64,000 nt of DNA, taken from NCBI GenBank assembly GCA_903881475.1, contig CAIRTK010000059.1, positions 1 through 64,000 of the forward strand. Reading direction: 5' to 3'. Made by a program: the position numbers and the translations under genes. Below, piece after piece: positions 37,340 to 45,298 of this stretch. Source of the stretch: an uncultured Opitutia bacterium. GTDB taxonomy: Bacteria; Verrucomicrobiota; Verrucomicrobiia; Opitutales; Opitutaceae. The notes under the pieces are model-generated. The model worked only from the letters and a program-made list of their open reading frames with translations. It ran no database searches and was not told where the DNA came from. Every line of letters starts with the position of its first letter. The first letter of the stretch is position 1.

Positions 37340-37405
37340 ACGGGGCACAATTGAATGACGGGCCCGCTGGAATAATTGGCCGGGCTGAGTACTCTTACCG
37401 GTACG

Positions 37406-38002
37406 ATGAAGCTCCGACTGTTAACCCTCTTTGCCACGCTGGCGCTCGCCGCCTGCGCCCAATCTGACATGATGAAATCCACCCAACCCGCGAAAGACGC
37501 CCTCGAGTGCAAGCCCGACGAAAAATCCGCCTGCGGCCTGCCGTCCCACGTCGTGATCGACATGAGCAAGGCCAAGGTGCAGCGCACCGACGCCGAGTGG
37601 CAGCAGCTGCTCAATGCGCGCCAGTTCCAGGTCGCGCGGAAACAGGGCACCGAGCCGCCGTTCCAGAACGAGTACTGGGACAACCACGCGGACGGCGTCT
37701 ATTTCTCCGTCTGCAGCGACACGCCGCTCTTCGACAGCCGGGACAAGTTCGAGAGCGGCACGGGCTGGCCGAGCTTCACGAAGCCGATCGAGAAGGCGTT
37801 TGTCGGCGAGACGACGGACACGAGCTATGGCATGGAGCGCACGGAAGTGCACTGCAACGTGGACGGCGCGCACCTCGGGCACGTCTTTGAGGACGGCCCG
37901 GCGCCGACCGGCCTGCGCTACTGCATCAACAGCGCCTCGCTGCGCTTCGTGCCGCGCAAGGCGTATGAGGCGTGGGTGGCGAAAAATCAGCCCGCTAAAT
38001 AG
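37406..38002 (+). CDS. msrB: Lipoprotein peptide-methionine (R)-S-oxide reductase
   Basis: 198 residues from ATG at 37406. A signal peptide ends in the lipobox LALAAC, giving an acylated Cys17. The MsrB domain has ESGTGWPSF (about 117-124), GAHLGHVF (154-161) and RYCINSASLRF with the catalytic Cys173. Both zinc-binding C-x-x-C pairs are reduced to single cysteines (VCSDTPLF and VHCNVDGAHLG), so this is a zinc-free form. Known role: reduces methionine-R-sulfoxide in proteins; the lipoprotein signal puts it in the cell envelope. The stop codon lies inside the terminator hairpin. Confidence 0.94.
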   Translation: MKLRLLTLFATLALAACAQSDMMKSTQPAKDALECKPDEKSACGLPSHVVIDMSKAKVQRTDAEWQQLLNARQFQVARKQGTEPPFQNEYWDNHADGVYFSVCSDTPLFDSRDKFESGTGWPSFTKPIEKAFVGETTDTSYGMERTEVHCNVDGAHLGHVFEDGPAPTGLRYCINSASLRFVPRKAYEAWVAKNQPAK

Positions 38003-38015
38003 CGGGCTGATTTTT
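37982..38015 (+). terminator. Rho-independent terminator of msrB
   Basis: Perfect 15-bp stem from AAAAATCAGCCCGCT (37982-37996) and AGCGGGCTGATTTTT (38001-38015) with loop AAAT. The msrB stop codon lies in the loop and right arm. A/T runs on both ends make it usable in both directions. Confidence 0.92.
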
Positions 38016-38016
38016 G

Positions 38017-38126
38017 GGAGCAGGGAGATTGTAGCTGGGAGATGGAATGCCCGAGCCTTGTGGAAGGGAAGACGACTCGCCGAAGACTTCCATCTCCTAT
38101 CTCCAAGTTCCCGTCTCCGATTTCCT
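38017..38126 (+). repeat. Imperfect inverted repeat of GGGAGATGG words
   Basis: The left arm (38017-38046: GGAGCAGGGAGATT, GCTGGGAGATGGAA) pairs with the right arm (38087-38126: TTCCATCTCCTATCTCC, GTCTCCGATTTCC). The words GGGAGAT/ATCTCC recur. Related left-arm words (GGAGCTGGGAGATGGGATG) occur at 57617-57635. Confidence 0.75.
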
Positions 38127-38163
38127 AAAGCCCGGGTCGCGCAGCTGCTCAGGCTTTAGGAAA
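38121..38163 (-). repeat. Hairpin at the 3' end of the Gfo/Idh gene
   Basis: Perfect 12-bp arms TTTCCTAAAGCC (38121-38132) and GGCTTTAGGAAA (38152-38163) flank a GC-rich loop. The right arm is coding (last codons of the oxidoreductase) and the left arm is intergenic. It may act as a 3'-end stabiliser or terminator; no long U tract is present. Confidence 0.65.
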
Positions 38164-39306
38164 TTTCAGCCACTTCGCGCCGAGCTTCGAGCTCTTCACC
38201 ACGGTCTCGATGAAGGCCATGCCCTCAACGCCGTCGTCGATCGTCGGGAAATCGAGGTCCTTTGGCGGGCGCTGGCCCTCGACCTCCGCGGCAATTGCGC
38301 GGAAGGCCTCGAGGTAGATGTTGGCGAATGCCTCCAGGTAACCCTCCGGATGACCGGCGGGGATGCGGGTGAATTTGCCGACCTTGGGTGAGAGATAGCC
38401 ATTGCCGCGGCGCCAGACCTGCCGGGGCTGGTCGCCGAACTTTACGACGAGCTCGTTGGGGAATTCCTGCCGCCATTCGAGCCCGGCCTTGGTACCGTAG
38501 ACGCGAATGTTGAGCATGTTTTCATCGCCGATGGAAATCTGCGAAGAGTGGAGCACGCCCTTGGCGCCGCCCTGGTAGCGGACGAGGACGTTGCCGTCGT
38601 CGTCGAGCTTGCGGCCCTTCACAAAGGTGGTGAGGTCGGCGCAGAGGGACTCGATGTGCAGCCCGGTGATGTAGCGGGCGAGATTCTCGGCGTGGGTGCC
38701 GATGTCGCCCATGCAGCCGGCGGCGCCGCTGCGCTTCGGGTCGGTGCGCCAGCCGGCCTGCTTCTGGCCGGTTTTTTCCAGGAACGTGCTCAGCCAGCCC
38801 TGCGGATACTCGACGACGATCTTGCGGATGTCGCCGACGGTGCCGTTTTGCACGAGCTCGCGCGCCTGCTTCACCATGACGTTGCCGGTGTAATTGTGGG
38901 TGAGGACGAGGATCTTCTTCGTCTTCTTCACGACTGCGCGCAGTAGCTTGGCCTCGGCGAGGTTGAAGGTGGCGGGCTTGTCGAGGACCACGTTGAAGCC
39001 GGACTCAAGAAACAGCTTGGCCGGCGGGAAATGCTGGTGGTTGGGCGTGACGATGACGACGAAGTCGAGCCGCTCGGCGGCGGGCCTTTTGGCCTCGGCC
39101 TTCGCCATCTCCTGATAGCTGCCGTAGACGCGGTCCGGATCGAGAAAGAGATCGGCGCCGGAGGCCTTGGAGCGCGCGGCGTCGGAGGAAAAGGCGCCGG
39201 CGACGAGTTCGGCCTTGCCATCCATGATGGCGGCAATGCGGTGGACGGCGCCGATGAACGCGCCGCGTCCGCCGCCGATCATGCCAAAACGAAGTTTACG
39301 ATTCAT
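38149..39306 (-). CDS. Gfo/Idh/MocA family oxidoreductase
   Basis: 385 residues. [20 protein letters not shown] is a Rossmann NAD(P)-binding start. [16 protein letters not shown] and [15 protein letters not shown] are the second and third family blocks; the usual E-K-P is D-K-P here, keeping the catalytic lysine. [18 protein letters not shown] matches the G-D-x-G-x-H substrate-side motif. Known role of the family: NAD(P)-dependent oxidation or reduction of sugars and inositols. It lies upstream-to-downstream with a sugar isomerase/epimerase on the same strand, a common pair in such catabolic units. Confidence 0.92.
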   Translation of the reverse strand: MNRKLRFGMIGGGRGAFIGAVHRIAAIMDGKAELVAGAFSSDAARSKASGADLFLDPDRVYGSYQEMAKAEAKRPAAERLDFVVIVTPNHQHFPPAKLFLESGFNVVLDKPATFNLAEAKLLRAVVKKTKKILVLTHNYTGNVMVKQARELVQNGTVGDIRKIVVEYPQGWLSTFLEKTGQKQAGWRTDPKRSGAAGCMGDIGTHAENLARYITGLHIESLCADLTTFVKGRKLDDDGNVLVRYQGGAKGVLHSSQISIGDENMLNIRVYGTKAGLEWRQEFPNELVVKFGDQPRQVWRRGNGYLSPKVGKFTRIPAGHPEGYLEAFANIYLEAFRAIAAEVEGQRPPKDLDFPTIDDGVEGMAFIETVVKSSKLGAKWLKFPKA

Positions 39307-39322
39307 AGGGGAATTTTGAGGG

Positions 39323-39407
39323 AAGCGCGAAGACGCAAAGACGCTAAGGCCGGAGCAAAGGAAGGGGCACTTGGCGTGGGCCTTCGAAACTTCGCGTCTT
39401 TGCGCTT
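39323..39407 (+). repeat. Inverted repeat of GCGAAGACGCAAAGACGC words
   Basis: The left arm (39323-39339, AAGCGCGAAGACGCAAA) pairs with the right arm (39391-39407, TTCGCGTCTTTGCGCTT) with two mismatches; the left side continues as a reiterated AGACGC word. It fills the gap between two co-directional sugar-metabolism genes. Confidence 0.78.
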
Positions 39408-39416
39408 AATCGGGGT

Positions 39417-40460
39417 TTACTGGTTCTTTTTGTCGAACGCCGCGTCGAACGCGAGGGAGCTGGAGGGGAAGTCGACCTTGCGCACGAAGGCGGCGGCTTC
39501 GGTGCCGCCGTGGACGCGGTCCATGCGGATATCTTCCCACTCGACGGAGAGCGGGCCGCGGTAGCCAATGTCGTTCAGCGCGACGATGATATCCTCGAAC
39601 TTGATGTCGCCGTGACCGAGCGAGCGGAAATCCCAGGCGCGGCGGGCGTCGCCGAAGCTCACGTGTCCGCCAAAGGTCCCGACGGTGCCGTCGCCATGGC
39701 CCCACCACACGTCCTTCATGTGGACGTGGTAGATCCGGTCGCTGAACGTGCGGATGAACTTCACGTAGTCGACGCCTTGGTAGCCGAGATGGGACGGATC
39801 GTAATTGAAGCCGAAGCGCTTGTGGCCCTTGACGGCGGCGACGGCGCGCTGGGCCGAGGCGATGTCGAAGGCGATCTCGGTCGGGTGAACCTCGAGGCCG
39901 AAGTTCACGTTGGCCTTGTCGAAGGCGTCGAGGATCGGGCCGAAGCGCTTGCCGAAGTCGGCGAAACCGGCGTCCCAGTAGGCCTGCGAAGTCGGCGGGA
40001 AGGCGTAGATCGAGTGCCAGATGCTGGACCCGGTGAAGCCGTTGACGACGGCCGGGAAGGCGTCGCCGCCCTTGCGGCCGGGCTGTGCGTCGAAGAAGGC
40101 ACGGGCGGCCTTGGCGGTGAGGGCGAGTTTCTTCGCGGCGCGCTGGCGCACGCCCTCGGGATCGCCGTTGCCCCAGACGTCGGGCGGCAGGATGGCCTGG
40201 TTGCGCTCGTCGATGCGGTCGCAGACGGCCTGGCCGACGAGGTGGCTCGACACGGCGAAGCAGGAGAGGCCGTGGTCCTTCAGGAGCGCCCAGTGGTTGG
40301 CGGCGTATTTTTTCGAGGACGCGGCCTGGTCGGGGTCGAAGTGGTCGCCCCAGCAGGCGAGTTCGACGCCATCGTAGCCCATTTTCTTGACGAGCGGGGC
40401 AAGTTTCTCGAGGGGCAGGTCGGCCCACTGGCCGGTGAAGAGCGTGACGGGTCTCGGCAT
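39417..40460 (-). CDS. Sugar phosphate isomerase/epimerase (xylose isomerase-like TIM barrel)
   Basis: 347 residues. [59 protein letters not shown] and [13 protein letters not shown] are the AP-endonuclease-2-like barrel blocks; the E, D, H and E residues in them form the metal site. Family members interconvert ketoses or inositol derivatives. Starts 110 bases before the Gfo/Idh gene and reads in the same direction, so the two probably act in one pathway. Substrate not readable. Confidence 0.9.
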   Translation of the reverse strand: MPRPVTLFTGQWADLPLEKLAPLVKKMGYDGVELACWGDHFDPDQAASSKKYAANHWALLKDHGLSCFAVSSHLVGQAVCDRIDERNQAILPPDVWGNGDPEGVRQRAAKKLALTAKAARAFFDAQPGRKGGDAFPAVVNGFTGSSIWHSIYAFPPTSQAYWDAGFADFGKRFGPILDAFDKANVNFGLEVHPTEIAFDIASAQRAVAAVKGHKRFGFNYDPSHLGYQGVDYVKFIRTFSDRIYHVHMKDVWWGHGDGTVGTFGGHVSFGDARRAWDFRSLGHGDIKFEDIIVALNDIGYRGPLSVEWEDIRMDRVHGGTEAAAFVRKVDFPSSSLAFDAAFDKKNQ

Positions 40461-40510
40461 AAAACGCGGAGGTTGGGGTTGAGGGGAAAACGGCCGGGCG
40501 CGGGGCGTGA

Positions 40511-40578
40511 CGGCCGGCGGAAGATTTCGCCGGCCGGACGGCGAGCGGCAAGGGAAATTCGGCGCTCCGCGCCGAATT
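40511..40578 (-). repeat. Two adjacent perfect hairpins downstream of namZ
   Basis: CGGCCGGCG (40511-40519) pairs with CGCCGGCCG (40528-40536), and AATTCGGCGC (40556-40565) pairs with GCGCCGAATT (40569-40578) around TCC. They follow the NamZ-like gene in its transcription direction and may serve as its 3' end. The adjoining 40579-40610 carries GCAGATCGG and GCAGTTCGG words related to the repeat at 35130. Confidence 0.65.
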
Positions 40579-40631
40579 CGCAGATCGGAATTCGCAGTTC
40601 GGCGATCGGCGGAGACGGGCGGTGTACCCGC

Positions 40632-42035
40632 TTACCGGTACAGCCAGTAGCGCTTGCTCTGCTCCTGATAGATGGCCGCCCGTTGCCGCCAGTCGGCGAG
40701 GAACTTGGCGACATCCACCCGGGCCCCGTCGTGCTGCAGCGCATGGAGAAATTCCTCCGAGCCCATGTGGCGGAGGAAGCCGCTGAAGTCCCGGCCGGGG
40801 CCGGGAGCGAAGGGATTCTTGGCGTCAAACTTACAGGCCAGCTTCATCAGGTAGAAGTTCAGCTCGGTCGGCTGCCACTCATCGTAGTCGGTGATCTCGA
40901 TGAAGAGCCCGACCGCCGGCTTGCCCTCGCGGTCCAGGGCGTTCACGCGGCGGAACTGCAGGCCGTGCAGGTTGAGGGCGCGGAGTTCCTTCTCGACGAC
41001 ATCGATCTTCACAAACTTGTGCGAGATGCCGCGGAACGGGTAGGACTTGCCGACGCCGTGGCGGAATCCGGTGTCAATCTTGGGCGGGTCCCAGAAGGCG
41101 CCGAGCCCGACCATGGGGTAGCCCTCGATGGCGGCAAAGTCCGGCATAAACTGGGAGGTGGGTATCCAAGTCAGCCCGGTCTCGGGCCAGCGCATTGAGC
41201 GGCGCCAGCCGCGCATCGGGATGACGGTGAGGCGGCCGTGCTCGCGCACTGCATCCGGCACCGCGAGCACGCCCGGGGCCTCCTTCGCCATGCGGGCGAG
41301 TTCGCCGATCGTCAGGCCGTGGACGTAGGGCACGCGAAATGCGCCGACGTAGCTGCTCCACTTGGCGTCGAGCGGCGGGCCGTCCACTTTGAGGCCGCCG
41401 AGGGGATTCGGGCGGTCAAGCACGATGACTTCGACGTTGTTCGCGAAGCACGCCTCCATCGTGACGCGCATGGCGCTGATGAAGGTATAGCTGCGCGAGC
41501 CGATGTCCTGCAGGTCGATGACCATCGCATCGATGCCCTTGAGCGAGGCCTTGGTCGGCTTGCGGCCGGGCATGGCATAGATCGAATACGCGGGCAGGCC
41601 GGTGCGTTTGTCGATGGTGTTGGGGACCAGGAACTCAGCCGGGGCGTCGCCATTGACGCCGTGCTCAGGGCCGTAGAGTGCAACCAGCTTCACCCCGGGG
41701 GCGCGGCGCAGGACGTCAATGGTCCGCTCCCCGCGGCGATTCACGCCGGCGGGATGGGTGAGGAGGCCGATGCGCTTGCCCTTGATCGCGGCGAAGCCCT
41801 CCGACTCAAGGACGTCGATGCCGAGCATCACGGGATAAATCGGCGCGGAGGACGCGATGGTTTGCGTCACGTGCAGGACGGTCACGGCCGGAGCCCTGGG
41901 CGTCGTCGGGGCGATGGGCGCCGAATCGGCGGGCCGGGTGGGCGGGCGGCTGGCGCTGCAGCCGAAGAGGCCGAGCAACAGGAGGAGGGAGGCGCAGAAG
42001 TGCTTCAAAGGGAGCAGGCGGTGAGAACCAGGCAT
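40632..42035 (-). CDS. namZ: NamZ-like (DUF1343) exo-beta-N-acetylmuramidase, lipoprotein
   Basis: 467 residues from ATG at 42035; the frame stays open further upstream but that part is repeat-derived. LLLLLGLFGC is a signal peptide with lipobox (Cys near residue 26). The DUF1343 domain has GKRIGLLTHPAGVNRRG, LVALYGPEHGVNG, MVIDLQDIGSRSYTF, VIVLDRPNPLGG and FRVPYVHGLTIGELA. Known family role: removes terminal N-acetylmuramic acid from peptidoglycan fragments. The lipoprotein signal places it in the envelope. It is followed by hairpins and, upstream, separated from glycerate kinase by a long inverted repeat. Confidence 0.9.
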   Translation of the reverse strand: MPGSHRLLPLKHFCASLLLLLGLFGCSASRPPTRPADSAPIAPTTPRAPAVTVLHVTQTIASSAPIYPVMLGIDVLESEGFAAIKGKRIGLLTHPAGVNRRGERTIDVLRRAPGVKLVALYGPEHGVNGDAPAEFLVPNTIDKRTGLPAYSIYAMPGRKPTKASLKGIDAMVIDLQDIGSRSYTFISAMRVTMEACFANNVEVIVLDRPNPLGGLKVDGPPLDAKWSSYVGAFRVPYVHGLTIGELARMAKEAPGVLAVPDAVREHGRLTVIPMRGWRRSMRWPETGLTWIPTSQFMPDFAAIEGYPMVGLGAFWDPPKIDTGFRHGVGKSYPFRGISHKFVKIDVVEKELRALNLHGLQFRRVNALDREGKPAVGLFIEITDYDEWQPTELNFYLMKLACKFDAKNPFAPGPGRDFSGFLRHMGSEEFLHALQHDGARVDVAKFLADWRQRAAIYQEQSKRYWLYR

Positions 42036-42125
42036 GCGGGCCGAAACCTTGGTGGGTGACGCGGCACCGTCGAGGATGTTTCCCAACGATTTTTTACCGG
42101 CAAATTGTTCGGGAGTGAGACCGAG

Positions 42126-42239
42126 GGTGGGAGGGCACGTCCCGGTGCCCGCATGGGCGAGGGTGATAGCGAACACGCATGCCACGCCGCAGATAGGCTC
42201 GTGTTGGGGAATGCGGGCACCGGGACATGCCCGCCCACC
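42126..42239 (+). repeat. Long inverted repeat between glycerate kinase and namZ
   Basis: 29-base arms: the left (42126-42154) begins GGTGGGAGGGCACGTCCC and the right (42211-42239) begins ATGCGGGCACCGGGACATGC; they pair with two mismatches. The central 56 bases are unique. No open gene or transposase is associated. Confidence 0.85.
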
Positions 42240-42265
42240 TCCGAGGCGACGTGGCGAGAAACCTA

Positions 42266-43426
42266 TCACTGGGCCAAACGGTCGACGGCGGCAGCGAGGT
42301 TGCCCTTGGCGTTGAGCAGTGCCGCGGCGAGCGGTTGGCCGGGGGGTGTGATCACGTGCAGGGTGAGGCCGGGGCGGGCATCCCCCGCGGTGACCTGGCC
42401 GGCAAACACGTGCACGGGCTTGCCGAGCGCCAGCGCCCGGGCGGCGACGGCGCCGGGGCCCTTGCCGCTCAGCGAGCTGTCGTCGAAACGGCCCTCGCCC
42501 GTGATGATCACATCCGCGGCGGCAATGCGGGCGTCGAGGTCGAGCCAGGCGGCGACGAGTTCGAAGCCGGGCAAAAGCGTGGCACGGGCGGCGGTCATCA
42601 GGCCGAACGCGATGCCGCCCGCGGCGCCCGCGCCGGGTAGGTCCATGAGGCTGTCCGACTGCCCGCTCTGGGCGCACAGCAGCAGCCCGAGCCGGGCGCT
42701 GGCGTGGTCGAGCTTGGAGAGATCGGCCAGCTGGAGGCCCTTTTGCGGGCCGTAAACCGCGGCGGCCCCGCGGGGACCGAGCAGGGGATTCGAGACATCG
42801 CACGCAATGCGGACGGGCGGCAGGGAGGAAATTTTCCCTGCGATGCGTTCGATCATGTCCCAGCGGGCGGGAATGGGCGGCCGGATGGCTTCGTCGCTGC
42901 GGGAGAGACACACGAGCCCGAGGGCGGAAAGGGCGCCCAGCCCGAGATCGTTGGTGGCGCTGCCGCCGACCCCAAGGACGATGGCGGCCGCGCCGGCCTG
43001 CGCGGCCGCGGCGATGAGCTGGCCGGTGCCGAGGGTCGTGGTGTGCCAGGGATCGCGCTGCTCCGGCGGCAGCAGGGCGAGTCCGCTGGCCGCGGCCATC
43101 TCGATCACGGCGATTTCGGCGTCGCCGGGGGTCGTGTCCGGCAGTTGTAGCAGCCGCCGGGCAGGCGCAGGAATTTTTGCCCACGGCACGAGTCCGAAGG
43201 CAGCGGCGACCGGCGAGCCGCGCGGGCCGGTGACGGATAAGTCCGAGAGAGTGCCGCCGGCGGAGCGCGTGAGGATCTCGGCGAAGCCCTCGCCGCCGTC
43301 GGCCAGCGGGCAGAGGTCGAGCGACCAGCCGGGATGCCGCTGGCGCAGGGCCGCCGCGGCCGCCTCGCAGGCCGTGGACGCGGCGAGAGAGTCCTTGAAC
43401 TTGTCGAAGGCGAGGAGCGCGCGCAT
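42266..43426 (-). CDS. Glycerate kinase (GlxK/GarK type)
   Basis: 386 residues, the usual length for glycerate kinase type 1. ALLAFDKFKDSLAASTACEA and CPLADGGEGFAEIL open the domain. IVLGVGGSATNDLGLGALSALG is the conserved glycine-rich block, and PGAGAAGGIAFGLM and VIITGEGRFDDSSLSGKGP are the downstream nucleotide and substrate blocks. Known reaction: D-glycerate plus ATP to phosphoglycerate. It is the upstream minus-strand neighbour of NamZ and may channel sugar-acid breakdown into glycolysis. Confidence 0.95.
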   Translation of the reverse strand: MRALLAFDKFKDSLAASTACEAAAAALRQRHPGWSLDLCPLADGGEGFAEILTRSAGGTLSDLSVTGPRGSPVAAAFGLVPWAKIPAPARRLLQLPDTTPGDAEIAVIEMAAASGLALLPPEQRDPWHTTTLGTGQLIAAAAQAGAAAIVLGVGGSATNDLGLGALSALGLVCLSRSDEAIRPPIPARWDMIERIAGKISSLPPVRIACDVSNPLLGPRGAAAVYGPQKGLQLADLSKLDHASARLGLLLCAQSGQSDSLMDLPGAGAAGGIAFGLMTAARATLLPGFELVAAWLDLDARIAAADVIITGEGRFDDSSLSGKGPGAVAARALALGKPVHVFAGQVTAGDARPGLTLHVITPPGQPLAAALLNAKGNLAAAVDRLAQ

Positions 43427-43444
43427 GGCCCCACCAGAAGGTGG

Positions 43445-43579
43445 GGAAATTCGAAGGTCAAAATCCGAAATTCGAAGGAAGCGCCAATGCGAAGCCTCCG
43501 ATCACGCTCCAGCCACCCGCGCTGTGTTCTTCGGGCTTCTATTTTCTTTCGAATTTCGGGTTTCGATCTTCGAATTTCC
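43445..43579 (+). repeat. Imperfect inverted repeat of TTCGAA/ATCCGAAATTCGAA words
   Basis: The left arm (43445-43478, GGAAATTCGAAGGTC then AATCCGAAATTCGAAGG) pairs with the right arm (about 43544-43579, TTTCGAATTTCGGG then ATCTTCGAATTTCC). Only scattered mismatches occur, and pairing extends inward through GAAGCC/GGGCTTC. It runs up to the stop codon of the DUF1653 gene. A single arm of the same words is present at 63915-63965. Confidence 0.82.
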
Positions 43580-43818
43580 TAACCCGGTCCGGCATAGGCG
43601 AAGCGCGGGACGCGCTGCCCATTCACCTCGACGATCTCGCTCCACATCCCGGCGGGACGCACCCAGATCCCATGGTCGCCGTAGAGTGCCTGGTAGACGA
43701 CGAGGGGCTCGAGCGTCTCGGAATGACGGGCGAGTTGGAGGACGCGGTAGTCGTTGCCCTTGTAGTGGCGGTAAAGACCGGGGCGCGGCTCGGCGGGCAG
43801 AGGCGGCAGTGAACTCAT
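43579..43818 (-). CDS. DUF1653 protein
   Basis: 79 residues from ATG at 43818, which overlaps the stop of the GH32 gene (ATGA). RPGLYRHYKGNDYRVLQLAR, HSETLEPLVVYQALYGDHG and IWVRPAGMWSEIV are the DUF1653 blocks, nearly the whole protein. Function is unknown for the family. An ATG further upstream (43869) would lie inside the GH32 gene and is not preferred. The 4-base overlap implies translation coupled to GH32. Confidence 0.9.
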   Translation of the reverse strand: MSSLPPLPAEPRPGLYRHYKGNDYRVLQLARHSETLEPLVVYQALYGDHGIWVRPAGMWSEIVEVNGQRVPRFAYAGPG

Positions 43819-45179
43819 GGTTGGTTGGGTTGAAATCCCATCGTGGGCGGCGCGGCGCGCAGGGCCCAAGCCCGGCCGGAGAGCAGGCGGACAGTGCCAC
43901 CGGCCGAAAGTTGCGTGACGGAGGCGAAGGGAAAGGGCACGACCCCGGTGTAGACTACGCGGTCGTTCACGAAGATCTCGATCAGCGAACGATCGAGCAG
44001 CCAGTGCACGCGGATTGGCGCGGAGGCGGACAGGGCGACGGGCGGACGGTCGTTGAAGCGCACGCCGTCCGGGCCGATGGTGATCGGCACGCCGGCAATT
44101 TCGCAGCGCACCATGGCAGACGGAGCGCGCTCGAACGTCAACTCGGCCTCGTGCAGGTGGTCGCCGGGCAGGGCGAGGTTGATCGGCGCGGAGCCGAGGG
44201 CATGCGCGGGGAATGTCGTCTCCGCTGTACGCAAGGAGGCGAGTTCGGCCACGGGCGCGGCGCAGAGATCGCCGGCGGCATCGAGCCAGATGCGCCGCGG
44301 CGCGCTGAGGCGGCCGTTCCAGCCGTGGCCCTTAGGAAAGCGCTGGACCCAGCCGACCAGCACCGTGCGGCCCGAGGGATCGGTGATGGTCTGGGTGGCG
44401 TAATAGCTGTCGCTTTCATCCACCCGGCCGCGGCGCTCGACGTGAAACGTGTATGTGGCGAGGTCGAGCGTGCCGCTGCACCATTCGACCTCGCGGACGG
44501 GCGAGGTGATCAGCAGCCATTTTTCCCCGAGTTGGAATAAATTGGGGCACTCGAAGAAGATAGTCTCGGAAACCGGTGCGCGGTGAACAATGCCGCGGTA
44601 AACCCAGTGGCGCAGCCCGCCATCGGGGTTTTCGTAGATCGGGATCACAGCTTCGTCGCCCAGCCGCGCGCCGAGGACGAGGAACGTGCGGCCCTCGGTC
44701 CGGAAGACGTAGGGATCGCGCCATTCGCGGCCGAAATGCGGGCCGCTATGGGTGGCGAGATCGAGGAACGGTGCGGCCACGTCCTGCTTCCAGCCGATCA
44801 GGTCGGGATCGTTCGGCGAGACGAAGACTTGAGCACCGGGTCCGACGGGATCGTGCGCCACGCTGGTGTACAGGATCCGCGGCGTGCCGCCGGCATCGAG
44901 GGCGGCGCAGCCGGAATAGCAGTGACCCTCGCCGAGCGCGAGCTGCGGACGCAGGGCCAGCGGCAGGTGCTCCCAGTGCACGAGGTCGCGGCTGCGGGCG
45001 TGGCCCCAGTGAATATCGGCCCATTCCTCGCCGTTGGGGTTATGCTGGTAGAACACGTGATACCACCCATCGTGCCAGAGCGTGCCGTTGGGGTCGTTCA
45101 TCCACTGGGCCGGCGGACCGAAGTGCCAGACGGGCCGAGCGGGATCGTTGATTGCGGGATAGGCGGGCCAGTCTGTCAT
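43815..45179 (-). CDS. Glycoside hydrolase family 32 (beta-fructosidase)
   Basis: 454 residues without a signal peptide, so probably cytoplasmic. The five-bladed propeller carries WMNDPNG (nucleophile Asp29), REWRDPYVF (transition-state Asp155) and FFECPNLFQLG (acid/base Glu210), the three GH32 catalytic motifs. The C-terminal beta-sandwich ends near IEIFVNDRVVYTGVV. Known reactions: hydrolysis of sucrose, sucrose-6-phosphate or short fructans. It is coupled to the DUF1653 gene and lies near an L-fucose-isomerase-like enzyme. Confidence 0.94.
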   Translation of the reverse strand: MTDWPAYPAINDPARPVWHFGPPAQWMNDPNGTLWHDGWYHVFYQHNPNGEEWADIHWGHARSRDLVHWEHLPLALRPQLALGEGHCYSGCAALDAGGTPRILYTSVAHDPVGPGAQVFVSPNDPDLIGWKQDVAAPFLDLATHSGPHFGREWRDPYVFRTEGRTFLVLGARLGDEAVIPIYENPDGGLRHWVYRGIVHRAPVSETIFFECPNLFQLGEKWLLITSPVREVEWCSGTLDLATYTFHVERRGRVDESDSYYATQTITDPSGRTVLVGWVQRFPKGHGWNGRLSAPRRIWLDAAGDLCAAPVAELASLRTAETTFPAHALGSAPINLALPGDHLHEAELTFERAPSAMVRCEIAGVPITIGPDGVRFNDRPPVALSASAPIRVHWLLDRSLIEIFVNDRVVYTGVVPFPFASVTQLSAGGTVRLLSGRAWALRAAPPTMGFQPNQP

Positions 45180-45194
45180 CGGATGGCTATCCTA

Positions 45195-45274
45195 ATCGCG
45201 AAAACGCCGAGGAGCGGAAGCGCGGAATGAAGCCAGGAATTCTCCGTGCTTCCGCCCCTCCGCGTTTCCGCGAT
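45195..45274 (+). repeat. Inverted repeat between GH32 and the isomerase-like gene
   Basis: 32-base arms: the left (45195-45226) begins ATCGCGAAAACGCCGAGG and the right (45243-45274) ends CCTCCGCGTTTCCGCGAT; four mismatches, 16-base loop. GCGGAAGCGCGGA words are reiterated. It occupies most of the 119-base gap. Confidence 0.82.
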
Positions 45275-45298
45275 CAGTTTAGGCTGGGTTCTCAGCGC

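Noticed and set aside
42036-43184. Upstream extension of the namZ frame to 850 residues
   Set aside because: The extension runs through an inverted repeat and antisense/out-of-frame glycerate kinase sequence; a clean lipoprotein signal starts at 42035.
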